Source: Aeromicrobium ginsengisoli (GTDB lineage Bacteria; Actinomycetota; Actinomycetes; Propionibacteriales; Nocardioidaceae). Taken from it: a DNA stretch of 64,000 bases. The translations under genes were made by a program, and so were the position numbers. Below, in pieces: positions 16,313 to 25,716 of this stretch (the first letter of the stretch is position 1; the number at the start of each line of letters is the position of its first letter). The notes under the pieces were generated by a model. That model saw nothing but the letters and a program-made list of their open reading frames with translations, searched no databases and was not told the origin of the DNA. The DNA lies in contig NZ_SDPQ02000001.1 of NCBI RefSeq assembly GCF_004134905.2, positions 930,001-994,000 on the forward strand, read 5' to 3'.

Positions 16313-17408
16313 GGATCAGGACCGCCCGGTCGTCGTCGCCGGAGGTGACCAGGTTGAGAATGCGTCGAGGCGCCTGGTCGAAGCCATGTGACACGACCGC
16401 AGCCGCCTCGGTCCGCAGCCACTCGATGCCGGCAGTGAAGTCCTGCGTGCGGGACTCGACGACCCCGTCGGTGTAGAACATCAGCGCCTCGCCGTCCTCG
16501 AGCCGACCAGTGGTCTGGTGGAAGTCGGGGCGTTTCATGATGCCCAGCGCCGTGCCCCGTGCGCCGTCGATCTCCCACACCCTGCTCGCGGCGTTCCAGC
16601 GGAGCGCCGGCGGGTGCCCGGCGTTGATGATCGAGTAGTCGCCGGTCGCGAGGTTGACCAGGACGTGCACCGCAGTGGCGAAGCCCTCGTCCCAGTCCTG
16701 CCGGATCAAGAAGTCGTTGCCCGCCGCGAACAGCCCGAGCGGAGGCAGCGCACCGATCAACCCGCCGAGCGCACCGGCGAACTGCAGCGACTGGGTGCCG
16801 GCGGCGACCCCCTTGCCACACACATCGACCAGGACCATCTCGAGCCTGGTCTCGTCCTCCGACAGGTTGGCGACGAGGAAGTCACCGGCGAACTTGGCGC
16901 CGCCCGCCGACAGCATGGCCGACTGCGACTTCCAGCCCTCAGGCAAAGGTGGCACGACGCCTTGCGCCTGGAGCCGGTCCTTGAGCTCGACCAGCATCGC
17001 CTCGCCCAGCGGACCGGGCAGCCCGCTGCGGTGGCGGCTTGACTCGAACAGCACGATGACCGCGACGATCGCCATGACGACCAGCGTGCTGATCCGTCCC
17101 GTGGTCATCCCACTGCTGATCGTCTCGTGGGTCACCGTGGTCGCCGTCGCGACGACGATGAACAGCACGAGCGCCAGCAAGGGCTTGTAGCGCAGCGCCA
17201 TCGTGCCGAGCAGCATCGGGATCACGAAGGACGCCGCCGGGAAGGTGTTGTAGCTGAGCAGCGACGCGAGCATGATGACGGCCGACATCGTGATCAGGGC
17301 CGAGAGGACCACGACTTGGCCCTCGCTCGCACCCGTGCGCCACCGGACGATCCGGTCGTCGACATAGCGCGCCACAGTGGGCAGGGCACGCCTCAGGCCG
17401 GTCATCAC
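16233..17408 (-). CDS. Membrane-anchored SpoIIE/RsbU-type PP2C phosphatase
   Basis: Ser/Thr phosphatase probably acting on an anti-sigma-factor antagonist (STAS protein) in stress signalling. About 391 residues. N-terminal hydrophobic helices lie at roughly residues 35-125 (LSALITMSAVIMLASLLSYN, PLLALVLFIVVATAT, LVVMAIVAVIVLF). A cytoplasmic PP2C domain follows with metal-ligand motifs KFAGDFLVANL, LVDVCGKGVAAG, INAGHPPAL and LMFYTDGVVESR. There is no PAS or GAF sensor, so the membrane part may sense. GTG at 17408 lies 7 nt after TAGGCT (17421-17416), a leaderless start placed inside the end of nei. The 3' end overlaps the SDR gene by 80 bp in convergent orientation. Confidence 0.88.
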   Translation of the reverse strand: MMTGLRRALPTVARYVDDRIVRWRTGASEGQVVVLSALITMSAVIMLASLLSYNTFPAASFVIPMLLGTMALRYKPLLALVLFIVVATATTVTHETISSGMTTGRISTLVVMAIVAVIVLFESSRHRSGLPGPLGEAMLVELKDRLQAQGVVPPLPEGWKSQSAMLSAGGAKFAGDFLVANLSEDETRLEMVLVDVCGKGVAAGTQSLQFAGALGGLIGALPPLGLFAAGNDFLIRQDWDEGFATAVHVLVNLATGDYSIINAGHPPALRWNAASRVWEIDGARGTALGIMKRPDFHQTTGRLEDGEALMFYTDGVVESRTQDFTAGIEWLRTEAAAVVSHGFDQAPRRILNLVTSGDDDRAVLILSRSAVRTRLAAETESSASHPKLSLP

Positions 17409-17418
17409 GTCATCGAGC

Positions 17419-18231
17419 CTATCCACGATGCTGGCACGTCGGGCACCAAAACAGGTTTCTGCCGGCGAGAACGCGGCGGCGGACCGGCGTGTCGCAGACC
17501 AGGCACGACTGTCCCTCGCGCCGGTAGACGTACACCTCTCCCCCGTGGTCGTCGGCGCGTGGCTCGCGCCCCATCGCCTCTGGCTCGTGCTCGGGTCGGA
17601 CGGTGTCGATGCGCCCCGTCCGTACGCCTTCGCGCATCAGCTCGACGAGGTCGGCCCACATCGCATCCCACCTCTTGCGAGTGACGCGACGACCGGCCGT
17701 CATGGGCGCGACCTCGTTGCGGAACAGCACCTCGGCGCGATAGACGTTGCCGACGCCGGCGAGCACCGCCTGGTCCATCAGCAGCGCGGCGATCGGCACC
17801 GACGAGCGATGGATACGGCGCCACGCACGCTCGGGATCGGCGTCGTCGCGCAGCGGGTCCGGTCCGAGTCGGCCGATCAGCGCGTCGACCTCCGGGGGCG
17901 TCAGGAGCTCGCAGGCGTTGGGGCCGCGCAGGTCGGCGGTCGAGGCTGCCTCCAGCCGCCACCTCACCTGGCCGACGACCGGGCGACCGACTCCCGGGGT
18001 GACGAGGAACGAGCCATAGAGACCGAGGTGGACGTGCACCTGCTCCGGCGCGTCGGCGAACGACACGAAGACGTGTTTGCCCCACGCCTCGGCACCTTCG
18101 AGGACGCGGCCGTCGATCCGTGCCGCCTCGGCGGCGAACCGGCCTTGCGGGCTCGACGACGCGACGGCACGGCCGGCGAAGGCGGTGCGGAGCTCGTCCG
18201 CGAGACGGTGGAGCGTGTGCCCCTCAGGCAA
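17419..18231 (-). CDS. nei: Fpg/Nei-family DNA glycosylase (endonuclease VIII)
   Basis: Bifunctional glycosylase/AP lyase removing oxidised bases. The 270-residue protein starts MPEGHTLHRLAD, where Pro2 is the catalytic nucleophile and Glu3 the acid after Met removal. KHVFVSF and HVHLGLYGSF form the beta-core, and LMDQAVLAGVGNVYRAEVLF is the helix-two-turn-helix. The C-terminal zinc finger is complete (CLVCDTP...FWCPTC). The glycine-rich start with H rather than L at position 5 fits actinobacterial Nei1 more than Fpg. The start overlaps rpiB by 8 bp. Confidence 0.93.
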   Translation of the reverse strand: MPEGHTLHRLADELRTAFAGRAVASSSPQGRFAAEAARIDGRVLEGAEAWGKHVFVSFADAPEQVHVHLGLYGSFLVTPGVGRPVVGQVRWRLEAASTADLRGPNACELLTPPEVDALIGRLGPDPLRDDADPERAWRRIHRSSVPIAALLMDQAVLAGVGNVYRAEVLFRNEVAPMTAGRRVTRKRWDAMWADLVELMREGVRTGRIDTVRPEHEPEAMGREPRADDHGGEVYVYRREGQSCLVCDTPVRRRVLAGRNLFWCPTCQHRG

Positions 18232-18682
18232 GCTCGCCGGTCTCCTCGTAGGCCAGCAGCATGTCGATCCGGCGCTGGTGACGCTCGGCGTGGCTCCACG
18301 GCGTCGTCAGGAACGTCTCGACGATCGCGGTCGCCTCGTCCGCGGTGTGCATGCGCGCGCCGACGGCAACGACCTGCGCATCGTTGTGCTGGCGAGCCAG
18401 CGACGCGGTCTCAGTGCTCCACGCCAGGGCCGCACGCGCCCCCTTGACCTTGTTGGCGGCGATCTGCTCACCGTTGCCGGAGCCGCCGATGACGACACCG
18501 AGCGAGCCGGGCTCGGCCACGGCGGCGGAGGCGGCGTCGATGCAGAACGGCGGGTAGTCGTCCTCCCCGTCGTAGGCGTGGGCACCGTGGTCGACCGGCT
18601 CGTAGCCGTTGTCGGTGAGCCAGGCGATCAGGTGGGTCTTGAGCTCGAAGCCGGCGTGGTCGGAACCGATGTGGACGCGCAT
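18224..18682 (-). CDS. rpiB: Ribose-5-phosphate isomerase B
   Basis: Interconverts ribose 5-phosphate and ribulose 5-phosphate in the pentose phosphate pathway. The 152-residue RpiB/LacAB protein has IGSDHAGFELK near the N-terminus, the phosphate-binding GVVIGGSGNGEQIAANKVKG, and RQHNDAQVVAVGARM. The fold has the usual Asp near residue 8 and an active-site loop lacking the Cys of E. coli RpiB, as in Mycobacterium homologues. It overlaps nei by 8 bp and sits in an rpiB-nei pair common in actinobacteria. Confidence 0.95.
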   Translation of the reverse strand: MRVHIGSDHAGFELKTHLIAWLTDNGYEPVDHGAHAYDGEDDYPPFCIDAASAAVAEPGSLGVVIGGSGNGEQIAANKVKGARAALAWSTETASLARQHNDAQVVAVGARMHTADEATAIVETFLTTPWSHAERHQRRIDMLLAYEETGELA

Positions 18683-18715
18683 GTGCTCAGTCTTCCAGTC
18701 CGTACGACGACACGG

Positions 18716-20254
18716 TCACGCACCTCGGACGAGCTCGCGCACGAAGCCCGCGAACGCGTCGGCCGACTCCTCGCCGACGAAGTCGCCGAGCACGTACCGC
18801 TTGCGCTCGGCGCGCGCCGTCGCGAGCGGATCGCGCACCAACAGGTCGTCGAGCACCTCGTCGAGGTTGGAGAGGTCACCCAGCAGGACGTAGCCGGTCT
18901 CGGCGACGGAGAACTCCGCACGGAACGCCTCGATGCCGGCGCGCATGCTCGTCATGACGTACGGCTTCTCGGACTGCAGGAAGTCCGAGACGACGCTCGA
19001 CACGTCGGAGATCAGCGCATCGGACCGGTTCGCGCAGTCGACGACACTCCACACGTTGCCCACCGTCTTGCCCCACTGGTGCCGGCGGTGCGAGCTCTGC
19101 TTGTCGGCGTGCAGGATCGCGTGGATCTCCTGGATGACGGCCCGGCGGATGCGCCAGCGATGGCTCAGCGGGTGGGGACGGAAGATCACCGTGACGTCGC
19201 GGTCGATCAGTGCCCGGACGATCTCGGGTCCCTTCTCCAGCGACGAGAAGTTGACCGATTCGTCGAGCCCCTGCCACGTCGGTGCGTAGAGCACGACCTT
19301 GGACTCGAGCTCCGCGATGGGTCCACGGGCCGGACGTACACCCGACGCCTGCGGGCGGCCCAGGATGCGGAACTTCTCGGGCGCGACGTGGATGCCGTGA
19401 CGCTCGTAGCGGTCGATCCCCGCCTGCCCGCACACGACGAGCACGTCGTACAGGGCATGACGCGGGTTGAAGTTGGCCGGCTTGTCGGAGTCGCCGTGGT
19501 TGAGCCACACGTGCGTCAGGTCCGTGTGCGCCATGAAGCCCTTGTTGGCCTGCGCGTTCTGGACATAGAAGACCGCGCGGATCGACGGCACGAACAGCGA
19601 GTCGAGGTCACGCGTGCCGCGGGAGCCGAGCTGGACGAGCGGCGATGTCAGGTCGGCACCGTCGAGGATCAGCGGCAGGTACTTCTCGTGCAGCGTGATG
19701 ACGACGCAACGCTCGCCGGAACGCAGCAGATAGGGCTCCCACATGCGCAGCTGCCACGGCCCTCCGGAGCGACCCGCGAAGCCCATCGCGATCGTCGGCG
19801 CGTACGCCTCGAGAGCCTGGCGCACGCGTCGACCGTGGCGCAGGTAGCGCAGCATCGTCGCCGCGCACGCCAGCCAGGCGGCCACGGCAACGGCGGCGAG
19901 TGCAGCGAACGCCGGCCACGACGCACCCACGACCGTCAGGAGCACTGCGATCGCGGCCGCACCGAGGCTGACCCACGTGTGCGCCTCGACCGGGATGCGG
20001 CTCGGCCTCGGCGGGCCGTCGGGGACGCCCGGCAACCCGTAGGCGTACGAGGGCGACTCCGAGATCCTCGGGACGAGAAGCGTGCCGGCCAGCAGGACCA
20101 GCAGGGACGCGACAGTGCCCGCGTCGGGCCACAGGACGAGGAGCACCACCAGCGCAGCTCCGACGAGCGGCAGCACGACCAGTCGGGGCCGCTCGGCGAC
20201 CTGCGTGCGAAGGGTCTGGGAGCGCTTGCTCGGCTTCCGCACGTCCCCGGTCAC
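18716..20254 (-). CDS. Membrane-linked CDP-glycerol glycerophosphotransferase-like protein
   Basis: 512 residues. The N-terminal ~120 residues hold hydrophobic helices (LVVLPLVGAALVVLLVLWP, VASLLVLLAGTLLV, and a pair after AHTWVSLGAAAIAVLLTVVG). The C-terminal half resembles the TagB/TagF nucleotidyl-glycerol transferase domain, with VLYAPTWQGLDESVNF, VIFRPHPLSHRW and DALISDVSSVVSDFLQSEKPYVMT. It probably builds a teichoic-acid-like or other phosphoglycerol-type envelope polymer; donor and acceptor are not known. GTG at 20254 lies 6 nt after CATACT, consistent with a leaderless start. No other polymer genes are adjacent. Confidence 0.82.
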   Translation of the reverse strand: MTGDVRKPSKRSQTLRTQVAERPRLVVLPLVGAALVVLLVLWPDAGTVASLLVLLAGTLLVPRISESPSYAYGLPGVPDGPPRPSRIPVEAHTWVSLGAAAIAVLLTVVGASWPAFAALAAVAVAAWLACAATMLRYLRHGRRVRQALEAYAPTIAMGFAGRSGGPWQLRMWEPYLLRSGERCVVITLHEKYLPLILDGADLTSPLVQLGSRGTRDLDSLFVPSIRAVFYVQNAQANKGFMAHTDLTHVWLNHGDSDKPANFNPRHALYDVLVVCGQAGIDRYERHGIHVAPEKFRILGRPQASGVRPARGPIAELESKVVLYAPTWQGLDESVNFSSLEKGPEIVRALIDRDVTVIFRPHPLSHRWRIRRAVIQEIHAILHADKQSSHRRHQWGKTVGNVWSVVDCANRSDALISDVSSVVSDFLQSEKPYVMTSMRAGIEAFRAEFSVAETGYVLLGDLSNLDEVLDDLLVRDPLATARAERKRYVLGDFVGEESADAFAGFVRELVRGA

Positions 20255-20270
20255 GCGCTCAGTATGCCAG

Positions 20271-21164
20271 TCAGCGTGCGCGCGACCGACGGGCGTCGAG
20301 CAGCGCACCGACCATCGTGACGGTGGCCCGGGCGGCGTCGAACACCGCCGGCTGCCGCCAGTAGGAGTGCACCATGCCGAGCGCGCGGAACGCGGTCACG
20401 TCGACGCCGGCCTCGGCCAGCTGCGCGGCATACGCCTCGCCCTGGTCCCGCAGCAGGTCGTGCTCGTTGGTCACCAGGAACGCCGGAGGGTGGTCGGCCA
20501 GGTTGGTCGCGTTGACGACCGAGACCTCGGGCAGGTCCCCGGTGCCACCCGGAGCGTACGACTCCCAGAACCACTCCATCGCGTCGTGCTCGAGGGCCGC
20601 GTTGCCGTCGGGTCCGCCCAGATCGGCGCGCCGGTCGACCGGCGGATACATCAGCACCTGGAAGTCGATCGCTGCCGGCTGCCGCACCGTGAGGCCGGCG
20701 ACGAGATTGGCGCCGGACGAGTCGCCGACCGCGGGCAGGAACGAGGCATCGACGCGGTGCTCACGGTCATGCGTACGCAACCAGGCCGCGGCGGTCTGCA
20801 CGTCATCGAGCGGCGCCGGATAGGGGTGCTCCGGAGCTCGGCGGTAGTCGACCGCCAGCAGCGCCCAGCCCGTCGTGTGGGCGAGGTAGCGGCAGAAGCT
20901 GTCGTGCGTCTCGAGGTCGTGCAGGACCCAGCCGCCGCCATGCACGTAGAGCGCCACCGGAGCGCCCTGACGGGGACGGTAGAGCCGGCAGGGCACGCCG
21001 TCGGCGTCGACGTCGCTGACGTGGTCGAGCCCGATCCGGTCGGTGCTCGCGAGGGCGGCGGCGCGGGCCGTCGCCCGGACCTCTGCGTACGTCTCGGCGA
21101 GCGAGCCGTACGCAGAGGGTCCGAGCACGTCGAGCAGCTCACGGGACTGCGGGTGAAGACTCAT
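20271..21164 (-). CDS. Hormone-sensitive-lipase-type alpha/beta hydrolase
   Basis: A 297-residue esterase. The oxyanion motif HGGG is in ALYVHGGGWVLHD, DYRRAPEHPYPAPLDDV is the typical follow-up, the nucleophile is in VGDSSGANLVAGL, the acid in LVTNEHDLLRDQGE, and the likely catalytic His in LGMVHSYWRQP. Substrates of this family are short to medium acyl esters. ATG at 21164 lies 7 nt after TAGGCT on the minus strand (leaderless). Confidence 0.88.
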   Translation of the reverse strand: MSLHPQSRELLDVLGPSAYGSLAETYAEVRATARAAALASTDRIGLDHVSDVDADGVPCRLYRPRQGAPVALYVHGGGWVLHDLETHDSFCRYLAHTTGWALLAVDYRRAPEHPYPAPLDDVQTAAAWLRTHDREHRVDASFLPAVGDSSGANLVAGLTVRQPAAIDFQVLMYPPVDRRADLGGPDGNAALEHDAMEWFWESYAPGGTGDLPEVSVVNATNLADHPPAFLVTNEHDLLRDQGEAYAAQLAEAGVDVTAFRALGMVHSYWRQPAVFDAARATVTMVGALLDARRSRAR

Positions 21165-21189
21165 GCGCAAGAGCCTAGTGGCGCACAGC

Positions 21190-21237
21190 GGTCCTTGAGC
21201 TTGCCGAGAGGACGTCCTTTCGACAAGCTCAAGGACC
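21190..21237. repeat. Palindromic repeat/terminator, 14-bp perfect arms
   Basis: GGTCCTTGAGCTTG (21190-21203) pairs with CAAGCTCAAGGACC (21224-21237) around a 20-nt loop. It belongs to the same repeat family as 47721-47766 and the element inside fas at 38093-38159. Here it lies between the starts and stops of two minus-strand genes and may also terminate transcription. Confidence 0.75.
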
Positions 21238-21244
21238 CCATGGT

Positions 21245-21889
21245 TCAGTCGAAGCTGAGCTCGCCCTTGCGGGTGCGCTTGAGCTCGAAGAAGTCCGGGT
21301 AGCTCGCCAGCAGCCGGGCGCCGTCGAACACCGAACCGGCGACCTCACCACGAGGAATGCTCTGGAGCACCGGGCCGAAGAACGCCGTGCCGCCGATCGC
21401 GATCACGGGCGTGCCGACCTCTTCACCCACGCGGTCGATGCCGATCTTGTGCGAGGCACGTACGGCGGCGTCGAGTGTCGTGTCCTCAGCAGCCGAGGCG
21501 AGCTCGAGCGGAAGGCCGATCTCCTCGAGCACCTCCTCGTACAGCGCCTTGTCGAACTCACGCTTCTCGTTGTGGTGCTTCGTGCCGATCGAGGTGTAGA
21601 ACGACCGCAGCGCCTCTGAGCCGTGCGCCTGCTCGACGGCGATCGCGAGACGGACCGGGCCCCAACCGCGCTCCAACATGTCCTTGTATCGCTGCTCGAC
21701 GTCCTTGTCCTCGTTGAGCACGGACAGGCTCATGACGTGGAACGTGGTGGTGACGTCGCGGACCTGCTCGACCTCGAGCATCCAGCGCGACGTGATCCAC
21801 GCGAACGGGCACAACGGGTCGAACCAGAAGTCGACCGCCTCGGTCGAGGTCGGGGCGGTCGTGGACGTGACGGTGTCTGTGGAAGTCAT
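21245..21889 (-). CDS. Rv2466c-like thioredoxin-fold protein with CPFA active site
   Basis: A 214-residue DsbA-fold protein closely resembling the mycothiol-dependent reductase Rv2466c of M. tuberculosis as I recall it: [60 protein letters not shown] and [13 protein letters not shown] all fit. The homologue's CPWC becomes CPFA here, so the resolving cysteine is missing and only a one-Cys mechanism (with mycothiol or another thiol) would be possible. The ATG overlaps the stop of the YbdK-type ligase gene (ATGA), so the two are coupled. Confidence 0.85.
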   Translation of the reverse strand: MTSTDTVTSTTAPTSTEAVDFWFDPLCPFAWITSRWMLEVEQVRDVTTTFHVMSLSVLNEDKDVEQRYKDMLERGWGPVRLAIAVEQAHGSEALRSFYTSIGTKHHNEKREFDKALYEEVLEEIGLPLELASAAEDTTLDAAVRASHKIGIDRVGEEVGTPVIAIGGTAFFGPVLQSIPRGEVAGSVFDGARLLASYPDFFELKRTRKGELSFD

Positions 21890-23034
21890 GGAAAGTTCAA
21901 CAACGGACGACCCGCGCGCATTTCCTCGACGAGGGATCCGACCACGGCGTCGAGCTCTCCGCCGTTCATCGCAGCGACTCTGCGCTGTCGTTGGTAGGAG
22001 GCGCCGCCCGAGATGATGTCGTGGATGCCGCCGAGCTCCTCGGTGCACTTGAGTCGCTCGGCGACGGGTGCGAGCTGTTCGAGCACGCGATGCAGGTGCG
22101 TCGTGACGAGCTCCTCATCGGCGTGCTTGTCGAGGATCAGGATCGCGTCCATGCCATAGCGGGCTGACCGCCACTTGTTCTCCTGGGCGAACCACGGCGG
22201 CACGGTCGGCAGCTCACGGCCGGCGTCGAGCTCGGACGAGAAGAACTCGACGAGGCAGTGCGTCAGCGCCGAGATGCTGAGCAGCTCGGCCATCGACGGG
22301 ATGCCGTCGCACACGCGTACCTCGAGGGTGCCGAACTTGGGGGACGGCCTCAGGTCCCAGCGGATCTCGTCGAACACGTCGATGACTCCGGTGTGCATCA
22401 TGTCGTCGACGTAACCCTCGAGCTGGCTCCACTCCTCGAACTGGAACGGCAGCCCGGCCGTCGGCAGCTGCTGGAACATCAGCGCGCGGTTGGAGGCGTA
22501 ACCGGTCTCCTTGCCGCCCCAGAACGGCGACGAGGCGCTGAGCGCCTGGAGGTGGCCGTAGTACGTCAGCAGGGCTCGGCTGATGGGCAGCACCTTGTCG
22601 CGGTCCTCGATGCCGACGTGCACGTGGACGCCGTAGATCAGCATCTGCCGGCCCCACCACTGCGTACGGTCGATCAGCGTCGCGTAGCGCTCCTTGTCGG
22701 TGACCTTCTGGTGGTCCCACGCCGCGAAGGGATGCGTGCCGGCACACATCAGCTCGACGCGCAGCGGATCCGTCACCGCCCGGATCTCCTCGATCGCCCG
22801 CTCGAGGTCCGCACCGGCCTCGCCGACCGAGTGGCACACTCCCGACACGATCTCGACGGTGTTGAGCAACAGCTCCTGCCGGATGTGCGGGTGCTCGCCA
22901 CCACCGGCCGGCGCGACCGCGTCGAGCACGGTCTGCGCGACCTGGCGGAGGTCGCCGGAGTCCGAGTCGACGAGCGCAAGCTCCCACTCGATGCCCACGG
23001 TGGAGCGCTCGGACTCGGCGAAGGGGATGTTCAT
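21886..23034 (-). CDS. YbdK/GCS2-type carboxylate-amine ligase (glutamate-cysteine ligase family)
   Basis: A 382-residue GCS2-family ATP-dependent ligase. Marks are [15 protein letters not shown] at the N-terminus (Mg/ATP Glu residues), [23 protein letters not shown] with the metal-binding His pair, [16 protein letters not shown] and [15 protein letters not shown]. YbdK proteins have weak glutamate-cysteine ligase activity. In actinobacteria this family is also annotated in ergothioneine (EgtA) or thiol metabolism, so the product is uncertain. The coupled downstream partner is a thiol-disulfide protein, which supports low-molecular-weight thiol metabolism. Its ATG overlaps the stop of a micro-ORF. 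Confidence 0.82.
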   Translation of the reverse strand: MNIPFAESERSTVGIEWELALVDSDSGDLRQVAQTVLDAVAPAGGGEHPHIRQELLLNTVEIVSGVCHSVGEAGADLERAIEEIRAVTDPLRVELMCAGTHPFAAWDHQKVTDKERYATLIDRTQWWGRQMLIYGVHVHVGIEDRDKVLPISRALLTYYGHLQALSASSPFWGGKETGYASNRALMFQQLPTAGLPFQFEEWSQLEGYVDDMMHTGVIDVFDEIRWDLRPSPKFGTLEVRVCDGIPSMAELLSISALTHCLVEFFSSELDAGRELPTVPPWFAQENKWRSARYGMDAILILDKHADEELVTTHLHRVLEQLAPVAERLKCTEELGGIHDIISGGASYQRQRRVAAMNGGELDAVVGSLVEEMRAGRPLLNFP

Positions 23035-23113
23035 GACACGGCCTCCAAGAAGAGCCCACGATACGGAGGCCGGGTCATGACTGCCTCATGGTTCGCTCGC
23101 TGCGCTCGTTCAT
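23031..23113 (-). repeat. MSER/PYRG micro-ORF leader module, copy B (before the YbdK-type gene)
   Basis: Two chained micro-ORFs. MNERSERTMRQS (23113-23075) ends in a TGA that overlaps the ATG of [15 protein letters not shown] (23078-23031). The stop of the second overlaps the ligase-gene ATG at 23034. The 60 bp at 23054-23113 match copy A at 2881-2940. Unlike the other copies, no same-strand gene lies directly upstream, so transcription must begin in the 64-bp spacer before pepN or inside the module. CCGTATCGTGGG lies 20 nt before the ligase ATG and GGAGGC serves as its Shine-Dalgarno. Confidence 0.6.
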
Positions 23114-23177
23114 GTGTCCATCCTGCCCGAGATCCGACCGTCCACCCGCCTCGTCCCATGGACGACAGCGTGAAAGC

Positions 23178-25706
23178 ATGGCGAACATGCCTGGTACCAA
23201 CCTCACCCGCGAAGAAGCCAGCGAGCGCGCCTCCGTCGTCTCCACCGAGACGTACGACGTGCAGCTCGATCTCACCCTCGACTCCGAGACCCGTTTCGGC
23301 TCGGTCACCACGATCCGGTTCGGCGCCACCCCCGGCGCCTCGACGTTCGTCGATCTCGTCGACGCCGAGATCTCCTCGATCACGCTCAACGGCGACCCGG
23401 TCGACGTCTCGGCGTACGCCGACAACCGCATCGCGCTCAGCGGCCTCGCCGAGAGCAACGAGCTCGTCGTCGACGCCACGTGTGCCTATTCACGCTCCGG
23501 CGAGGGCCTGCACCGGTTCGTCGACCCCGTCGACCAGCGCGTCTACCTCTACACGCAGTTCGAGGTGCCGGACGCCCGCCGCGTGTTCACGACGTTCGAG
23601 CAGCCCGACCTCAAGGCCGTCTTCACGTTCCACGTCACGGCGCCGACGGACTGGGCCGTCGTGTCCAACTCCCCCACGCCCGAGCCCGTGGCCGCCGCCG
23701 AGGGCACGTCGACGTGGCACTTCGAGCCGACCAAGCGCATGTCGACCTACATCACCGCGCTGATCGCCGGCGAGTACGTCTCGGTGACCGACTCCTACCG
23801 CGGAGCGTACGAGGAGATCCCGCTCGGCATCTTCTGCCGCCAGTCAATCGTCGAGCACCTCGACGCCGACGACATCTTCCTCGTCACGAAGCAGGGCTTC
23901 GAGTTCTTCGAGGGCGCGTTCGAGATGGCCTACCCGTTCGGCAAGTACGACCAGCTGTTCGTCCCGGAGTACAACATGGGCGCGATGGAGAACGCCGGCG
24001 CCGTGACGTTCCGCGACGAGATGATCTTCCGCAGCCGGCAGACTGTCGCTGCGTACGAGCAGCGGGCCAACACGATCCTGCACGAGATGGCGCACATGTG
24101 GTTCGGCGACCTCGTCACGATGAAGTGGTGGGACGACCTGTGGCTCAACGAGTCGTTCGCTGAGTTCGCCGCGTCGCACTCCGCGACCAACGCGACTCGG
24201 TTCACGGACTCGTGGACGAGCTTCACCAACGCCCGCAAGAACTGGGCCTACCGGCAGGACCAGCTCCCGTCGACGCACCCGATCGCGGCCGACAACTACG
24301 ACCTGCACGCGGTCGAGGCCAACTTCGACGGCATCACGTACGCCAAGGGCGCCTCGGCGCTCAAGCAGCTCGTGGCATGGGTCGGCGAGAAGGACTTCTT
24401 CGCCGGTCTGCGGGCCTACTTCGGCAAGCACGCATACGGCAACACCGAGCTCAAGGACCTGCTCGTCGAGCTCGAGCAGGCCTCCGGCCGTGAGCTGACG
24501 GCCTGGGCCGAGGAGTGGCTGCAGACGTCGGGCGTCAACACGCTGCGCGCATCGTTCGAGACCAACGACGAGGGCTACTTCACGTCGTTCTCGGTCGAGC
24601 AGACCGCGATCGACGCCTACCCGACCCTGCGCCGCCACCGCATCGCGATCGGCCTCTACGACCAGGTCGAGGGCAAGCTCGTGCGCACGGAGCGCGTCGA
24701 GACCGACATCCGCGGAGCGTCGACGCAGATCACCGAGCTGATCGACACCAAGCAGCCCGACCTGATCCTGCTCAACGACGACGACCTGACGTACGCCAAG
24801 ATCCGGCTCGACGAGAGGTCGTTCGCGACGCTGATCGAGAGCATCGCGACGTTCGAGGACTCGCTCCCCCGCGCGCTGTGCTGGGGATCGGCGTGGGACA
24901 TGACGCGTGACGCCGAGCTGTCGTCGTCGGACTTCGTCACCCTCGTGCTCGCCGGTGTCGGGTCGGAGACCGACCTCACCGCCGTCGGCTCGCTGCTGCG
25001 CCAGGGGCTCAGCGCGGTCAACCTGTTCACGCCCGACGGGGCGCGGCCCGAGCTCAAGGAGCGTTGGGAGTCCGGCGTACGCGCCCTCATGGAGGCGGCT
25101 GAGCCGGGCAGCGACCACCAGCTGGCGCTCGTCCGGGCGTACGCCTCGGCGGCCTCCGGTCCGGAGCGGTTGCGGGAGATCCTCGACGGACGGCTCGATG
25201 GCCTGTCGGTCGACACGGACCTGCGCTGGACGATCGTCACGGCCCTGGCCCGCATCGGCGCTGCTGAAGAGGCCGAGATCGCCGCGGAGCTCGAGCGTGA
25301 CAACACGATCTCCGGCCAGGAGAACGCCGTCGCCGCCCGGACGATCCGGCCGGTCGCGGAGGCCAAGGCCGAGGCGTGGCAGATCGCCGCGGTCGACCCC
25401 TCGACGCCCAACGAGACGCGCCGCCAGGCCGCCTTGGCGTTCCAGGTCGCTGGTCAGGCCGAGGTCCTCGAGCCGTACGTCGATCGCTACCTCGAGATGG
25501 CCGCGACGATCATCGACGACATGGGCGTGTGGATCGGCCAGGTCGCCCTGATCTACCTGTTCCCGTCGGCCAACCCGTCGCAGGCGACCCTCGACAAGGT
25601 CGATGCGTGGCTCTCGTCGACCGACGCCAACCCGGCGGCGAAGCGCTACGTCTCCGAGGGCCGCGACGACCTCGCCCGCGCCCTGAAGGCCCAAGCCGCC
25701 TTCTAG
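23178..25706 (+). CDS. pepN: Aminopeptidase N (M1 metallopeptidase)
   Basis: Cytoplasmic zinc aminopeptidase that trims N-terminal residues. 842 residues, normal for actinobacterial PepN. The substrate motif GAMEN (MGAMENAGAVTF) lies near residue 268. The zinc site HEXXH is ILHEMAHMWFGD at residues 302-306, with the third ligand Glu in WLNESFAEF 19 residues later. A C-terminal ERAP1-like helical domain follows. The start is ATG 23178 or ATG 23187; homology-like sequence begins MPGTNLTREEA, and neither has a strong Shine-Dalgarno sequence. A 64-bp-long hairpin element follows the stop. Confidence 0.95.
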   Translation: MANMPGTNLTREEASERASVVSTETYDVQLDLTLDSETRFGSVTTIRFGATPGASTFVDLVDAEISSITLNGDPVDVSAYADNRIALSGLAESNELVVDATCAYSRSGEGLHRFVDPVDQRVYLYTQFEVPDARRVFTTFEQPDLKAVFTFHVTAPTDWAVVSNSPTPEPVAAAEGTSTWHFEPTKRMSTYITALIAGEYVSVTDSYRGAYEEIPLGIFCRQSIVEHLDADDIFLVTKQGFEFFEGAFEMAYPFGKYDQLFVPEYNMGAMENAGAVTFRDEMIFRSRQTVAAYEQRANTILHEMAHMWFGDLVTMKWWDDLWLNESFAEFAASHSATNATRFTDSWTSFTNARKNWAYRQDQLPSTHPIAADNYDLHAVEANFDGITYAKGASALKQLVAWVGEKDFFAGLRAYFGKHAYGNTELKDLLVELEQASGRELTAWAEEWLQTSGVNTLRASFETNDEGYFTSFSVEQTAIDAYPTLRRHRIAIGLYDQVEGKLVRTERVETDIRGASTQITELIDTKQPDLILLNDDDLTYAKIRLDERSFATLIESIATFEDSLPRALCWGSAWDMTRDAELSSSDFVTLVLAGVGSETDLTAVGSLLRQGLSAVNLFTPDGARPELKERWESGVRALMEAAEPGSDHQLALVRAYASAASGPERLREILDGRLDGLSVDTDLRWTIVTALARIGAAEEAEIAAELERDNTISGQENAVAARTIRPVAEAKAEAWQIAAVDPSTPNETRRQAALAFQVAGQAEVLEPYVDRYLEMAATIIDDMGVWIGQVALIYLFPSANPSQATLDKVDAWLSSTDANPAAKRYVSEGRDDLARALKAQAAF

Positions 25707-25716
25707 GTCGCCTCCC

